From: Streptomyces caatingaensis
GTDB taxonomy: Bacteria > Actinomycetota > Actinomycetes > Streptomycetales > Streptomycetaceae
Assembly (NCBI RefSeq): GCF_001187435.1
Contig: NZ_LFXA01000018.1
Span: 310,001-374,000, forward strand
Direction of reading: 5' to 3'
DNA length: 64,000 nucleotides
The notes under the pieces were generated by a model, which saw only the letters and a list, made by a program, of their open reading frames with translations, ran no database searches and was not told where the DNA came from. This document shows, one piece after another, positions 7,407-14,575 of the stretch. Numbering within the stretch: position 1 is the first letter of the stretch; every line of letters starts with the position of its first letter. Made by a program: the position numbers and the translations under genes.

Positions 7407-8800
7407 ACGACTCCGCCACCGTGGCGGGCCTCGACCCGATCACCCTGGGCGACTTGCTCAGGGTGGCCGGGTCCCCCGGCTACGACCGCTGGCACGAACA
7501 GATCCGCCGCACCGGCGGCTGCTCCGACCCGATCCATCTGCAAGGCTCCACCGTTACCCGCGACAAGGTCACCGGCACGGTCCTGCACTCCTATTCGACC
7601 GACACCGAACCCGGCGGCCGGCTCCGCATCGCCTGCGGCAACCGCCGCGCCTCCCGCTGCCCCTCGTGCGCCTGGACCTACGCGGGCGACACCTACCACC
7701 TCATCCGCGCCGGACTCGTCGGCGATCCCGACAAGGGCACCCCTCACACCATCCGCGATCACCCCCGCGTCTTCGCCACCCTCACCGCGCCCTCGTTCGG
7801 TCCCGTCCACAACCGCCCCGGCACCCGGCCCTGCGCCTGCGGCACCCGCCACGCAGAGGACGCGCCCGAACTCGGCACCCCGCTCGATGCGGATACCTAC
7901 GACTACGCGGGTGCCGTGCTGTGGAACAACTACGCCTCCGAGTTGTGGCGCTACTTCACGATCTACCTCCGCCGCGAGATCGCCCGACGCGTCGGACTCA
8001 CGCAGAAGGACGCCCGCGAACAGTCCCGCGTCTCCTTCGGCAAGGTCGCCGAGTACCAAAAACGCGGAGCAGTCCACTTCCACGCCGTGATCCGCTTCGA
8101 CGGCCCCATCGGACCCGGCACCCCGCCGCCGGCTTGGGCCACGCTCGACCTCCTCACCGCCGCCATCCACGCGGCCGCCGTCCGCGTCGCGATTGACGTA
8201 TCCCCGGCAGGAGACCAACCCGCCCGCACACTGCGCTGGGGCACCCAGCTCGACGTCCAGCCCATCGGAGCCTTCGGCCACGGCGAAGACCTCACCGAAC
8301 AAGCCGTCGCCTCCTACGTCGCCAAGTACGCCACCAAAGCCGCCGAAACCACCGGCACCGTCGACCGCCGTATCGGCAACAAAGAAGCCCTGGTCCTGCT
8401 CGGCGTACCCGACCACCCCGCCCGGCTCATCGCAGCGTGCCTCGACCTCCACGCCCTCTATCCGGGCCGAAAGCTTCGGGACTGGGCCCACATGCTCGGC
8501 TTCCGAGGCCACTTCTCCACCAAGTCCCGCCACTACTCCACCACATTGGGCGCCTTGCGCCAGACGCGCGCCGACTACCGCGTCGCCCAAGAACGCGAAC
8601 GCCTCGGCCTGCCCAACCCCGACGACCACCCCGAAGCCACCACCTACGTCGTCGCCCACTGGTCCTACGCCGGCCATGGCCACACTCCTGGCGAATCCTG
8701 GCTTGCTGCCAGCATCGCCCGGGACATCCACCTCAACCGCGAAACCGCTCGTGAAGCTTTAGTTGATCTCGGCGCTACCGAGGCAGGAGGGGACTGGTGA
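7403..8800 (+). CDS. Rolling-circle replication initiator (RepSA-like, HUH)
   Basis: A 465-residue initiator of the type carried by pSAM2-family elements. The HUH metal-binding motif is HFH at 225-227 in GAVHFHAVIRFDG. Residues 78-89 hold a cysteine cluster (CGNRRASRCPSC), and a second pair (CAC) lies near 137. Candidate catalytic tyrosines lie downstream in SYVAKYATK. The protein nicks a double-strand origin and starts replication of the excised circle before transfer. It starts at GTG overlapping the preceding gene and ends overlapping xis by GTGA, giving a rep-xis-int unit. The length is normal for the family. Confidence 0.88.
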   Translation: MNDSATVAGLDPITLGDLLRVAGSPGYDRWHEQIRRTGGCSDPIHLQGSTVTRDKVTGTVLHSYSTDTEPGGRLRIACGNRRASRCPSCAWTYAGDTYHLIRAGLVGDPDKGTPHTIRDHPRVFATLTAPSFGPVHNRPGTRPCACGTRHAEDAPELGTPLDADTYDYAGAVLWNNYASELWRYFTIYLRREIARRVGLTQKDAREQSRVSFGKVAEYQKRGAVHFHAVIRFDGPIGPGTPPPAWATLDLLTAAIHAAAVRVAIDVSPAGDQPARTLRWGTQLDVQPIGAFGHGEDLTEQAVASYVAKYATKAAETTGTVDRRIGNKEALVLLGVPDHPARLIAACLDLHALYPGRKLRDWAHMLGFRGHFSTKSRHYSTTLGALRQTRADYRVAQERERLGLPNPDDHPEATTYVVAHWSYAGHGHTPGESWLAASIARDIHLNRETAREALVDLGATEAGGDW

Positions 8801-9030
8801 CCATGGACCGACTTCTCACCGTGCGTGAAGCTGCCGAACTCCTCGGTACCTGGGAGGTAAGTGGTGAGCGCTTTCCTCGGCGGCTGATCGCGGAGCGTCG
8901 GATCAGGTTCGTGAAGGTTGGTCGGCATGTCCGCATCCCCGAAAGTGCCTTGGTCGACTTCGTGGCGGTGCACACCGTGGAGCCTGTAGTCGTGCGGCGG
9001 CGGCTTAACCGGCATCGGAGGGCTGCCTGA
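8797..9030 (+). CDS. xis: Excisionase (Xis), winged-helix
   Basis: A 77-residue protein with the excisionase/MerR-like helix-turn-helix: LLTVREAAELLG, then FPRRLIAERRIRFVKVGRHV and IPESALVDFV. It would bend attL/attR DNA and bias Int toward excision. GTG at 8797 is preferred because AGGAGG lies six bases upstream and overlaps the rep stop; ATG at 8803 is an alternative. Its stop overlaps the int start (TGATG), typical of tightly coupled xis-int pairs. Confidence 0.85.
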   Translation: MTMDRLLTVREAAELLGTWEVSGERFPRRLIAERRIRFVKVGRHVRIPESALVDFVAVHTVEPVVVRRRLNRHRRAA

Positions 9031-10190
9031 TGGGGAACAACCAGGGGCGGCGTCGGCGCTTTGGCTCTGTCCGTCAGTACCGGTCGGGCCGTTGGACGGC
9101 CAGCTACCGCGCTCCTGATGGGCAGGAACACCGGGCCCCCGAGACCTTCGAGACCAAGGCCGACGCTGAGGTCTGGCTGTCCCAGGTCGAGGCGGATCTC
9201 ACCCGGGGCAACTGGCAGGACCCGAACGCCGGGGCCGTGAACTTCGAGGTCTATGCCCTCCAGTGGGTTGAGGAGCGAGAACTGTCGCCCACCACCGCAG
9301 AGTTGTACCGCCGACTGCTCCGGTTGCATGTCCTCCCGACCTTCCGCGACTGGGATCTCGACGAGATCACCGCACCCCGCGTGCGCACTTGGCGGACGGA
9401 GCGGCTGGCCACGACCAAGGCCCCCACGACCGTGGCCAAGGCGTACCGCCTTCTCAAGGCCGTTCTGGAGACCGCGGTCGATGACGAGCTGATCCGCCGG
9501 AATCCCTGCCGGGTCCGGGGGGCCGGCCGCGAGCGCGCCAAGGAACGTCCCACCGCGACCGTCGCCCAGGTCGATGCGCTCGCCGATGCCGTGGGCCCGC
9601 GCTGGCGGTTGATGGTCTACCTCGGCGCTTACGGCCCGGCGCGTCCGGAGGAACAAGCCGAGGCACGTCGTCCGGACGTCAGTCTGGAACCGCTCGGCCT
9701 CTGGGTCCGTCGTGCCGCTCCGGAGCTGTGCACCGGTCGAAGGGTGGTCGGGGAGACGAAGTCGGATGCTGGCAAACGGTTCATCGTGCTGCCGGAGTTC
9801 ATGCGGAAGGACGTCGTACGGCACCTGAACTGGTTTGCTGAGAAGGATCCGAACGGGCTCCTCTTCGTGGGAGAGAAGGGCGCTCCCTTCCGGCGATCGA
9901 CGTTCGGACGGAGGTGGCGCAAGGCCCGTACGAAGGTTGGCTTGCCGGACAACTTCCGCTTCTACGACCTCCGGCACACGGGCCATACGCTCTCGACGCG
10001 GTCGGGCGCCACGCTCAAGGACACGATGGTTCGCGCCGGGCAGTCGTCGGAGCGAGCGGCGATGATCTATCAGCACTCGGAGACCGAGCGGCAGCGTGAG
10101 GTGGCCGGCGGGATCGACGCTCGCGTAAGGGCTGAGCGGGAGAAGGCGGCAGACGGCTCTTCTGGTGCGGATCTGGTGCGCGACGCCTAG
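9030..10190 (+). CDS. int: Tyrosine recombinase integrase
   Basis: A 386-residue site-specific recombinase. The N-terminal ~60 residues form an arm-binding domain (GSVRQYRSGRWTASYRAPDG), 75-165 the SAM-like core-binding domain, and 175-360 the catalytic domain. Catalytic candidates are R205 (GPARPEE), K244 (ETKSDAGKR), R315 in YDLRHTG and nucleophile Y347 in MIYQHS. The usual His before LR is Tyr312, and the usual His/Trp position is Gln338; I recall both variants in Streptomyces AICE integrases, so it need not be inactive. The gene ends 54 bp from the tRNA core, and its last codons overlap the arm-type repeats. Confidence 0.92.
   Translation: MGNNQGRRRRFGSVRQYRSGRWTASYRAPDGQEHRAPETFETKADAEVWLSQVEADLTRGNWQDPNAGAVNFEVYALQWVEERELSPTTAELYRRLLRLHVLPTFRDWDLDEITAPRVRTWRTERLATTKAPTTVAKAYRLLKAVLETAVDDELIRRNPCRVRGAGRERAKERPTATVAQVDALADAVGPRWRLMVYLGAYGPARPEEQAEARRPDVSLEPLGLWVRRAAPELCTGRRVVGETKSDAGKRFIVLPEFMRKDVVRHLNWFAEKDPNGLLFVGEKGAPFRRSTFGRRWRKARTKVGLPDNFRFYDLRHTGHTLSTRSGATLKDTMVRAGQSSERAAMIYQHSETERQREVAGGIDARVRAEREKAADGSSGADLVRDA
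10161..10180 (+). repeat. Paired arm-type repeats, right side
   Basis: TCTGGTGCG appears twice (10161-10169 and 10172-10180), inside the last codons of int. It matches the left pair at 781-800 with one mismatch in 20 bp. Confidence 0.6.
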
Positions 10191-10209
10191 CGTGGTCCAG
10201 ACAACGAGC

Positions 10210-10236
10210 AAGGCCCAGGTCGATGACCTGGGCCTT
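10210..10236. terminator. Bidirectional terminator of int and tRNA-Gly(CCC)
   Basis: A perfect 12-bp stem with GAT loop, identical to 595-621. It lies 19 bp after int on one side and 5 bp beyond the encoded CCA of the tRNA on the other, so it can end both transcripts. Confidence 0.8.
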
Positions 10237-10243
10237 CTGCTTG

Positions 10244-10285
10244 GAGCGGGCGACGAGAATCGAACTCGCGCTCTGAGCTTGGGAA
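10244..10285. repeat. attR: 42-bp core forming the tRNA 3' end
   Basis: Identical to 630-671. By this integration the element supplies the 3' part of the tRNA, including an encoded CCA absent from the displaced host copy. Confidence 0.92.
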
Positions 10286-10315
10286 GCTCATGTTCTACCA
10301 TTAAACTACGCCCGC
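10245..10315 (-). tRNA. tRNA-Gly(CCC)
   Basis: A complete 71-nt cloverleaf on the minus strand: acceptor GCGGGCG pairing with CGCCCGC, D arm, five-pair anticodon stem TGAGC/GCTCA, loop TTCCCAA (anticodon CCC) and T loop TTCGATT. Discriminator U is followed by an encoded CCA (10242-10244). The 5' half is host DNA and the 3' half came with the element. A TACAGT -10-like box lies on the minus strand near 10350. Confidence 0.95.
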
Positions 10316-10582
10316 GCGGACGCCCCTCAAGGCGTCGCATCGTCGCATACTGTACCCCATCCGAGGCTCCCGGCGCATCTGTCGCCAGGGGCCTTTTCTG
10401 CTTGCGGGGGTGGTGTGGAAAGGGTGGGCGCGGGAGGGGGACGCGGGCGTGGGGGAGGGGAGTTGGGGCGTACCGTGTGGCGCGGACGGCCCGTCCGGGG
10501 GTGTGGGAGTGCCGCGTGGAGGCAAGTCCTATACATCCCCTAATGTGGCTTTTGTCTTTCACGTCCAGGGGAAAGGGACTCG

Positions 10583-10747
10583 ATGGAGCGCACCGTCGTT
10601 CGTTGTGCCGAAGGGCACGTGTTCAGCACCGCTTCGTTCCCGATGCAGAACCTCGGTCCCGAGCGGCTCGGCCCCGGGCGGCTGCTGCGCTGCCCGCGCT
10701 GCGCCCGGCTGCGGCACTCGGTGCCGGTGGCGCACCGGAAGCGTTGA
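10583..10747 (+). CDS. Small zinc-ribbon protein upstream of dcd
   Basis: A 54-residue protein beginning MERTVVRCAEGHVFSTASFP. CAEGH early and CPRCARLRH late give a CxxxH...CxxC metal-binding pattern. A ribosome site GGGGAAAGGGA precedes the ATG. It stands alone between the tRNA and dcd and resembles short zinc-ribbon proteins common in Streptomyces; no function is recognised. Confidence 0.6.
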   Translation: MERTVVRCAEGHVFSTASFPMQNLGPERLGPGRLLRCPRCARLRHSVPVAHRKR

Positions 10748-10829
10748 TCATAAGGCGGTGAGGGCGGCGCGGGCCCGGTCCCCTCGGACCGGGCCCGCGC
10801 CGTGCTCCGTCTCCGCGTATCCTCGACCC

Positions 10830-11405
10830 GTGCTTCTCTCAGACAAGGACATCCGGGCCGAGATCGACGCCGGGCGGGTGAAGATCGATCCGTACGACGA
10901 GTCGATGGTGCAGCCGTCGAGCATCGACGTGCGGCTGGACCGCTACTTCCGGGTGTTCGAGAATCACCGGTACCCGCACATCGACCCCGCCGTGGAGCAG
11001 GCGGATCTGACGCGCGAGGTGGTGCCGGAGGGGGACGAGGCGTTCATCCTGCACCCCGGCGAGTTCGTGCTGGCCTCGACGTACGAGGTCATCACGCTGC
11101 CCGGGGACATCGCCTCCCGGCTGGAGGGCAAGTCCAGCCTGGGCCGGCTGGGGCTGCTGACGCACTCCACGGCCGGCTTCATCGACCCGGGCTTCTCCGG
11201 GCACGTGACGCTGGAGCTGTCGAACATGGCGACGCTCCCGATCAAGCTCTGGCCGGGCATGAAGATCGGCCAGCTGTGCATGTTCCGGCTGACCTCGCCG
11301 GTCGAGCACCCCTACGGGTCCGCGAAGCACGGTTCCCGTTATCAGCACCAGCGCGGGCCGACGCCCTCGCGGTCCTTCCAGAACTTCCATCGCACGCAGG
11401 TCTGA
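10830..11405 (+). CDS. dcd: dCTP deaminase
   Basis: A 191-residue enzyme converting dCTP to dUTP (or to dUMP in bifunctional members) for thymidylate synthesis in the cytosol. The trimeric dUTPase-like fold signatures are clear: QPSSIDVRL near 28, ASRLEGKSSLGRLGL near 100 with the substrate-binding Ser/Arg, and GFIDPGFSGHVTLEL with the catalytic Glu. The GTG start gives the usual length. The phosphoribosyltransferase gene follows after 28 bp, suggesting a nucleotide-metabolism operon. Confidence 0.95.
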   Translation: MLLSDKDIRAEIDAGRVKIDPYDESMVQPSSIDVRLDRYFRVFENHRYPHIDPAVEQADLTREVVPEGDEAFILHPGEFVLASTYEVITLPGDIASRLEGKSSLGRLGLLTHSTAGFIDPGFSGHVTLELSNMATLPIKLWPGMKIGQLCMFRLTSPVEHPYGSAKHGSRYQHQRGPTPSRSFQNFHRTQV

Positions 11406-11433
11406 CGACCAGGGAACAAGGCGAAGAGCAACA

Positions 11434-11931
11434 GTGAGTGACATCCGCGAGAACCTGACCTACCCGATCTTCGGGCAGGCCATCCGTGAGCTGGCGCAGA
11501 CCATCGCGGACGACGGCTACGAGCCGGATATCATCCTCTCCATCGCGCGCGGCGGCGTCTTCGTCGCCGGCGGCCTCGCCTACGCGCTGGACTGCAAGAA
11601 CATCCACCTGGTCAACGTCGAGTTCTACACCGGCGTGGGATCGACGCTGGAGATGCCGGTCATGCTGGCGCCGGTGCCGAACGCGATCGACTTCTCCAAC
11701 AAGAAGGTGCTCATCGCGGACGACGTCGCCGACACCGGCAAGACGCTCAAGCTGGTGCACGACTTCTGCCTGGAGCACGTGGCGGAGGTCCGCAGCGCGG
11801 TGATCTACGAGAAGCCGCAGTCGCTGGTGAAGTGCGAGTACGTCTGGAAGCGCACCGACGAGTGGATCAACTTCCCGTGGAGCGTGGAGCCGCCGGTGGT
11901 GCGGCGTGAGGGCCAGGTCCTCGACGCGTGA
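11434..11931 (+). CDS. Phosphoribosyltransferase
   Basis: A 165-residue type I PRTase. The PRPP loop is VLIADDVADTGKTL (about 89-102), and an earlier IARGGVFVAGGLAYAL matches the pyrophosphate loop. Length and sequence resemble the xanthine/hypoxanthine-type PRTases found next to dcd in Streptomyces; the base it uses cannot be fixed. GTG start. A strong bidirectional terminator follows. Confidence 0.85.
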   Translation: MSDIRENLTYPIFGQAIRELAQTIADDGYEPDIILSIARGGVFVAGGLAYALDCKNIHLVNVEFYTGVGSTLEMPVMLAPVPNAIDFSNKKVLIADDVADTGKTLKLVHDFCLEHVAEVRSAVIYEKPQSLVKCEYVWKRTDEWINFPWSVEPPVVRREGQVLDA

Positions 11932-11939
11932 CGGTCGAC

Positions 11940-11971
11940 GAGGGCCCCGGTTCGGAAGAGCCGGGGCCCTC
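11940..11971. terminator. Bidirectional terminator
   Basis: An 11-bp perfect stem (GAGGGCCCCGG) with a 10-base loop lies between the convergent PRTase and PA14/fibronectin genes. Confidence 0.8.
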
Positions 11972-11980
11972 TGCCGTACG

Positions 11981-13351
11981 TCAGAGCGGCTCCTCGCCGC
12001 TGCGCACGACGTTGCTGGGGCCGGACTCTACGCCCTGGTCGTTGACAGCGGTGATGTAGTAGCTCCGGGTCACGCCCGGCCGGATGGTCCAGTCGACATA
12101 TTTCAGGTCCGTGCCCTGGACGGAGCCGAGGTAGGTGAAGTCGGGGCGGCCCTCGTCCCGGACGTAGATGCGGAAGCGCGTGGCGTCGTCACGGGTCCGC
12201 CAGTACAGGGCGGCTCCCCGGGGGACGTCGTAGGCCGCGAGGTCGGTCGGGGCCTGGGGCAGACGGCTGTCCACGGACGTGAAGGAGACGGACGCGGAGC
12301 GCGGTGACTCCTTGCCCCGGCCGCCGACCGCGCTGACGGCGTACTCGTAGACGGTGCCGTCGGCCGGGGGCACGTCGGTGGCGGAGGTGCCGTGCGTCGT
12401 CAGGACGAGCCGCCAGTCGTGCCGCGGGTCACGGCGCCAGACCTTGTAGCCCTCCAGGTCCGTTTCCTTGTTCTTCGCCCAGGCCAGCCCGGCCTCCAGG
12501 TAGTCGCCCGACACCTTCAGGCCGGTGGGGGCGGCCGGAGGGGCCGGAGCCGGGGTGACGATCCTCGCCCCGGCGGAACGGCCGGAGACGTTGCCCGCCT
12601 GGTCGACGGCGGTGACGGCGTAGGAGTAGTCGCTGCCGTCCTTCGCGGGGCGGTCGGTGAAGGAGGTTCCGGTCAGCGGCTTCCTGCCGGAGACGACCGT
12701 CCAGGGGCCGGACCCGGCGCGGCGGTGGACCTGGTAGCCCGCGAGGTCCAGCTCGTTGTTCCGGGCCCAGGCCAGCGTGGTCCGGCTGGACGTGGCGTCG
12801 TAGGCGGCCTTCAGCCCCGTCGGGGCGAGCGGTTTGACCTTGTCGTCGGCCTTGCCGGTGACGGGGGCGTAGGAGAACTTCACGTTCGCCGGGCCGGTGA
12901 AGGCCGCGTAGTTGACCCGGAGGGTGTGCTTCCCCTTGGGGACCGTGACCCGGACCCCCTTCTTCTGCGTCTTCGCCACGTCCTTCCACAGATCGATTCT
13001 GAGGACGTTGTCGACATAGACGCGGATGCCGTCGGCCGCCTCGGCGGAGAGCGTGAAGGGGCCGCCGGAGCCGAAGTCGCGGGTGGTGGTCCAGCGGACG
13101 CCGAAGTTGTCGCGCGGGAGGCCGGCCGGGGCGCCGGTGCCGTAGTTCTCGGCGATGTCCTTGTCGCAGGCGGTCTTCCGCGGGGTGCCGCGGAAGCCGG
13201 TGCCGGGGAAGAACTCCGCCTTCCAGACGCCGGGCGCGCAGGTCACGGGCGCGGCGTGGGCGGCGCCGGCCTGCGCGGTGAGCCCGAGGGCGGCGGAGGA
13301 GAGGACGAGGGCCGTCGCCGAGGCGCGGCGTACGGCGGTGCGTCGGGGCAT
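11981..13351 (-). CDS. Secreted PA14/fibronectin type III protein
   Basis: A 456-residue exported protein. Residues 1-33 form a Sec signal peptide (basic start, hydrophobic core, AHA|A cleavage). Residues ~35-165 look like a PA14 carbohydrate-binding domain (WKAEFFPGTGFRGTP, then FTLSAEAADGIRVYVDN). Three fibronectin type III domains follow at about 175-260, 268-350 and 355-453, each with a LxWxxxxExDLxGYxVxRR-like core. There is no catalytic domain or wall-sorting signal, so it probably binds surface or extracellular polysaccharide. It is transcribed alone. Confidence 0.8.
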   Translation of the reverse strand: MPRRTAVRRASATALVLSSAALGLTAQAGAAHAAPVTCAPGVWKAEFFPGTGFRGTPRKTACDKDIAENYGTGAPAGLPRDNFGVRWTTTRDFGSGGPFTLSAEAADGIRVYVDNVLRIDLWKDVAKTQKKGVRVTVPKGKHTLRVNYAAFTGPANVKFSYAPVTGKADDKVKPLAPTGLKAAYDATSSRTTLAWARNNELDLAGYQVHRRAGSGPWTVVSGRKPLTGTSFTDRPAKDGSDYSYAVTAVDQAGNVSGRSAGARIVTPAPAPPAAPTGLKVSGDYLEAGLAWAKNKETDLEGYKVWRRDPRHDWRLVLTTHGTSATDVPPADGTVYEYAVSAVGGRGKESPRSASVSFTSVDSRLPQAPTDLAAYDVPRGAALYWRTRDDATRFRIYVRDEGRPDFTYLGSVQGTDLKYVDWTIRPGVTRSYYITAVNDQGVESGPSNVVRSGEEPL

Positions 13352-13418
13352 ACAGAGGTCCTTGCGGGTGGAGCCGGTGGCGCAAGGGTGTGGGGGGACG
13401 CCGCGGTGATCTTGCCAG

Positions 13419-13451
13419 AAGGCCCCCGGACGCGGCGCGTCCGGGGGCCTT
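13419..13451 (-). terminator. Terminator of the Yip1-like gene
   Basis: A perfect 15-bp stem (AAGGCCCCCGGACGC) with a GGC loop, 19 bp beyond the Yip1-like stop codon. Confidence 0.75.
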
Positions 13452-13469
13452 CGCGGGCGGTGCGGCCGG

Positions 13470-14432
13470 CTACAGAGTGCCGAGCTTGATGAGCGACAGC
13501 AGGGCGACGAGCTGGATCGCGGAGGCGCCCAGCGCCCGCGGCCAGGGCAGGTCGTGGGACTTGCTCACCATCGAGGTGAGCAGATAGCCGGCCAGCAGCC
13601 AGGTCGCCCAGCCGAGCAGCTGCACGAGGGTGTTGTCGCCGCCGAGGAAGACGGCGAGCACCAGCCGCGGCGCGTCCGTGATCGACATGATCAGCATCGA
13701 CAGGCCGATCGTCGGCTGCCACAGGCCGTCGCCGCCCAGCTGGCGGGCCAGGGTGTGGGTGACCGCGCCCATGATCAGGGCGGAGACGAGGACGAGCACG
13801 CCCGCCGTGAGCACCAGCGGGAAGCTGTTGGCGAGCGTCGCGTTGAGGACGTCCTCGCGGGCCTTGTCGAAGCCGAAGACCGCGAGCAGGCCGTAGACGA
13901 AGGTGACGATCAGCGCGGGGCCCCACAGGGCGTGGTCGCGCATCTGCCAGAAGGTGGCCGAGGGGCGCAGCACGACGCCCGTCAGCAGGTCCTTCCAGTG
14001 CAGCCGGGGGCCGGGCGGGGGCGCGGGCGCCTGGGCGCCGTAGGTCTGCGCGTCGCCGTAGCCGTCGTCGCCGTAAGCGCCGTCGCCGTAGCCGCCGTTG
14101 CCGTAGCCGTCGTGACCGCGGCCGGCGGGGGCGCCGTACGCGTCCGGGGCGTCGCCGATCCCGAACTGCTGGGTGTGCCCGGGGCTGTCGCCGGGCCGGC
14201 CGTACGGGTCGTGGCCCCCCTGCGGCCCGAAGTACTCCGGTTCGTCCTGCCCGCCGGGGCGGGCCTGCCACTGCGGCTGCGGAGCGCCGTAACCGCCGGG
14301 CGCGTGGCCGGGGCCCGGGCCCCCGCCGTACGCGGGGCCGCCGTACGGGGCCTGCTGCCCCGGGTGTCGTCCTTGCCGCGCGGCGTCGGGCCCGTTGGGG
14401 TCCCCGCCGCGTCCCATCCTGAATCCAGCCAC
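13470..14432 (-). CDS. Yip1-family membrane protein
   Basis: About 320 residues. The first ~125 are a disordered Gly/Tyr/Pro/Gln-rich tail (repeats such as GGPAYGG and YGDDGYGD). Then comes a domain of five membrane helices with the Yip1 pattern: WKDLLTGVVLRPSATFWQMR, then ALWGPALIVTFVYGLLAVF and later helices. The GTG at 14432 is chosen because related proteins begin VAGFR; ATG at 14416 is an alternative. The role is not established; the long tail suggests protein contacts. Confidence 0.7.
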   Translation of the reverse strand: MAGFRMGRGGDPNGPDAARQGRHPGQQAPYGGPAYGGGPGPGHAPGGYGAPQPQWQARPGGQDEPEYFGPQGGHDPYGRPGDSPGHTQQFGIGDAPDAYGAPAGRGHDGYGNGGYGDGAYGDDGYGDAQTYGAQAPAPPPGPRLHWKDLLTGVVLRPSATFWQMRDHALWGPALIVTFVYGLLAVFGFDKAREDVLNATLANSFPLVLTAGVLVLVSALIMGAVTHTLARQLGGDGLWQPTIGLSMLIMSITDAPRLVLAVFLGGDNTLVQLLGWATWLLAGYLLTSMVSKSHDLPWPRALGASAIQLVALLSLIKLGTL

Positions 14433-14530
14433 GCCTTCGAACGTACCCGCTCGCGAGGGGTGGTGGAGCCCGGCGGGGGCCCGCGGAGCCCGCTTGCTGC
14501 GGAGCTGTGACAACCCCTAGGGGAAAACCT

Positions 14531-14559
14531 CGGGGCCCGCGAGCGCGTCGCGGGCCCCG
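14531..14559 (-). terminator. Terminator of the Fe-S oxidoreductase gene
   Basis: A perfect 12-bp stem (CGGGGCCCGCGA) with a GCGCG loop, 17 bp beyond the stop codon. Confidence 0.75.
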
Positions 14560-14575
14560 GGGACGGTGGAGGGGG

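Larger units (their letters stand above)
630..10285. mobile_element. Integrative and conjugative element (AICE, pSAM2-like) in tRNA-Gly(CCC)
   Basis: A 9.6-kb element bounded by 42-bp perfect direct repeats (630-671 and 10244-10285), the right copy forming the 3' end of an intact tRNA-Gly(CCC). It has every module expected of this class: tyrosine integrase and excisionase next to the tRNA, a HUH-type Rep, an FtsK/SpoIIIE-like double-stranded DNA translocase, Spd spread proteins and a divergently encoded regulator. No frameshift was seen in any core gene, so it looks functional. Cargo is minimal: the only genes not obviously for the mobile cycle are the small monooxygenase and the tiny zinc-ribbon proteins. 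The assignment rests on gene content and att repeats, which agree. Confidence 0.93.

Noticed and set aside
10316..10582. Additional small gene between tRNA-Gly(CCC) and the zinc-ribbon gene
   Set aside because: No frame here has a ribosome site or recognisable protein; it probably holds divergent promoters only.
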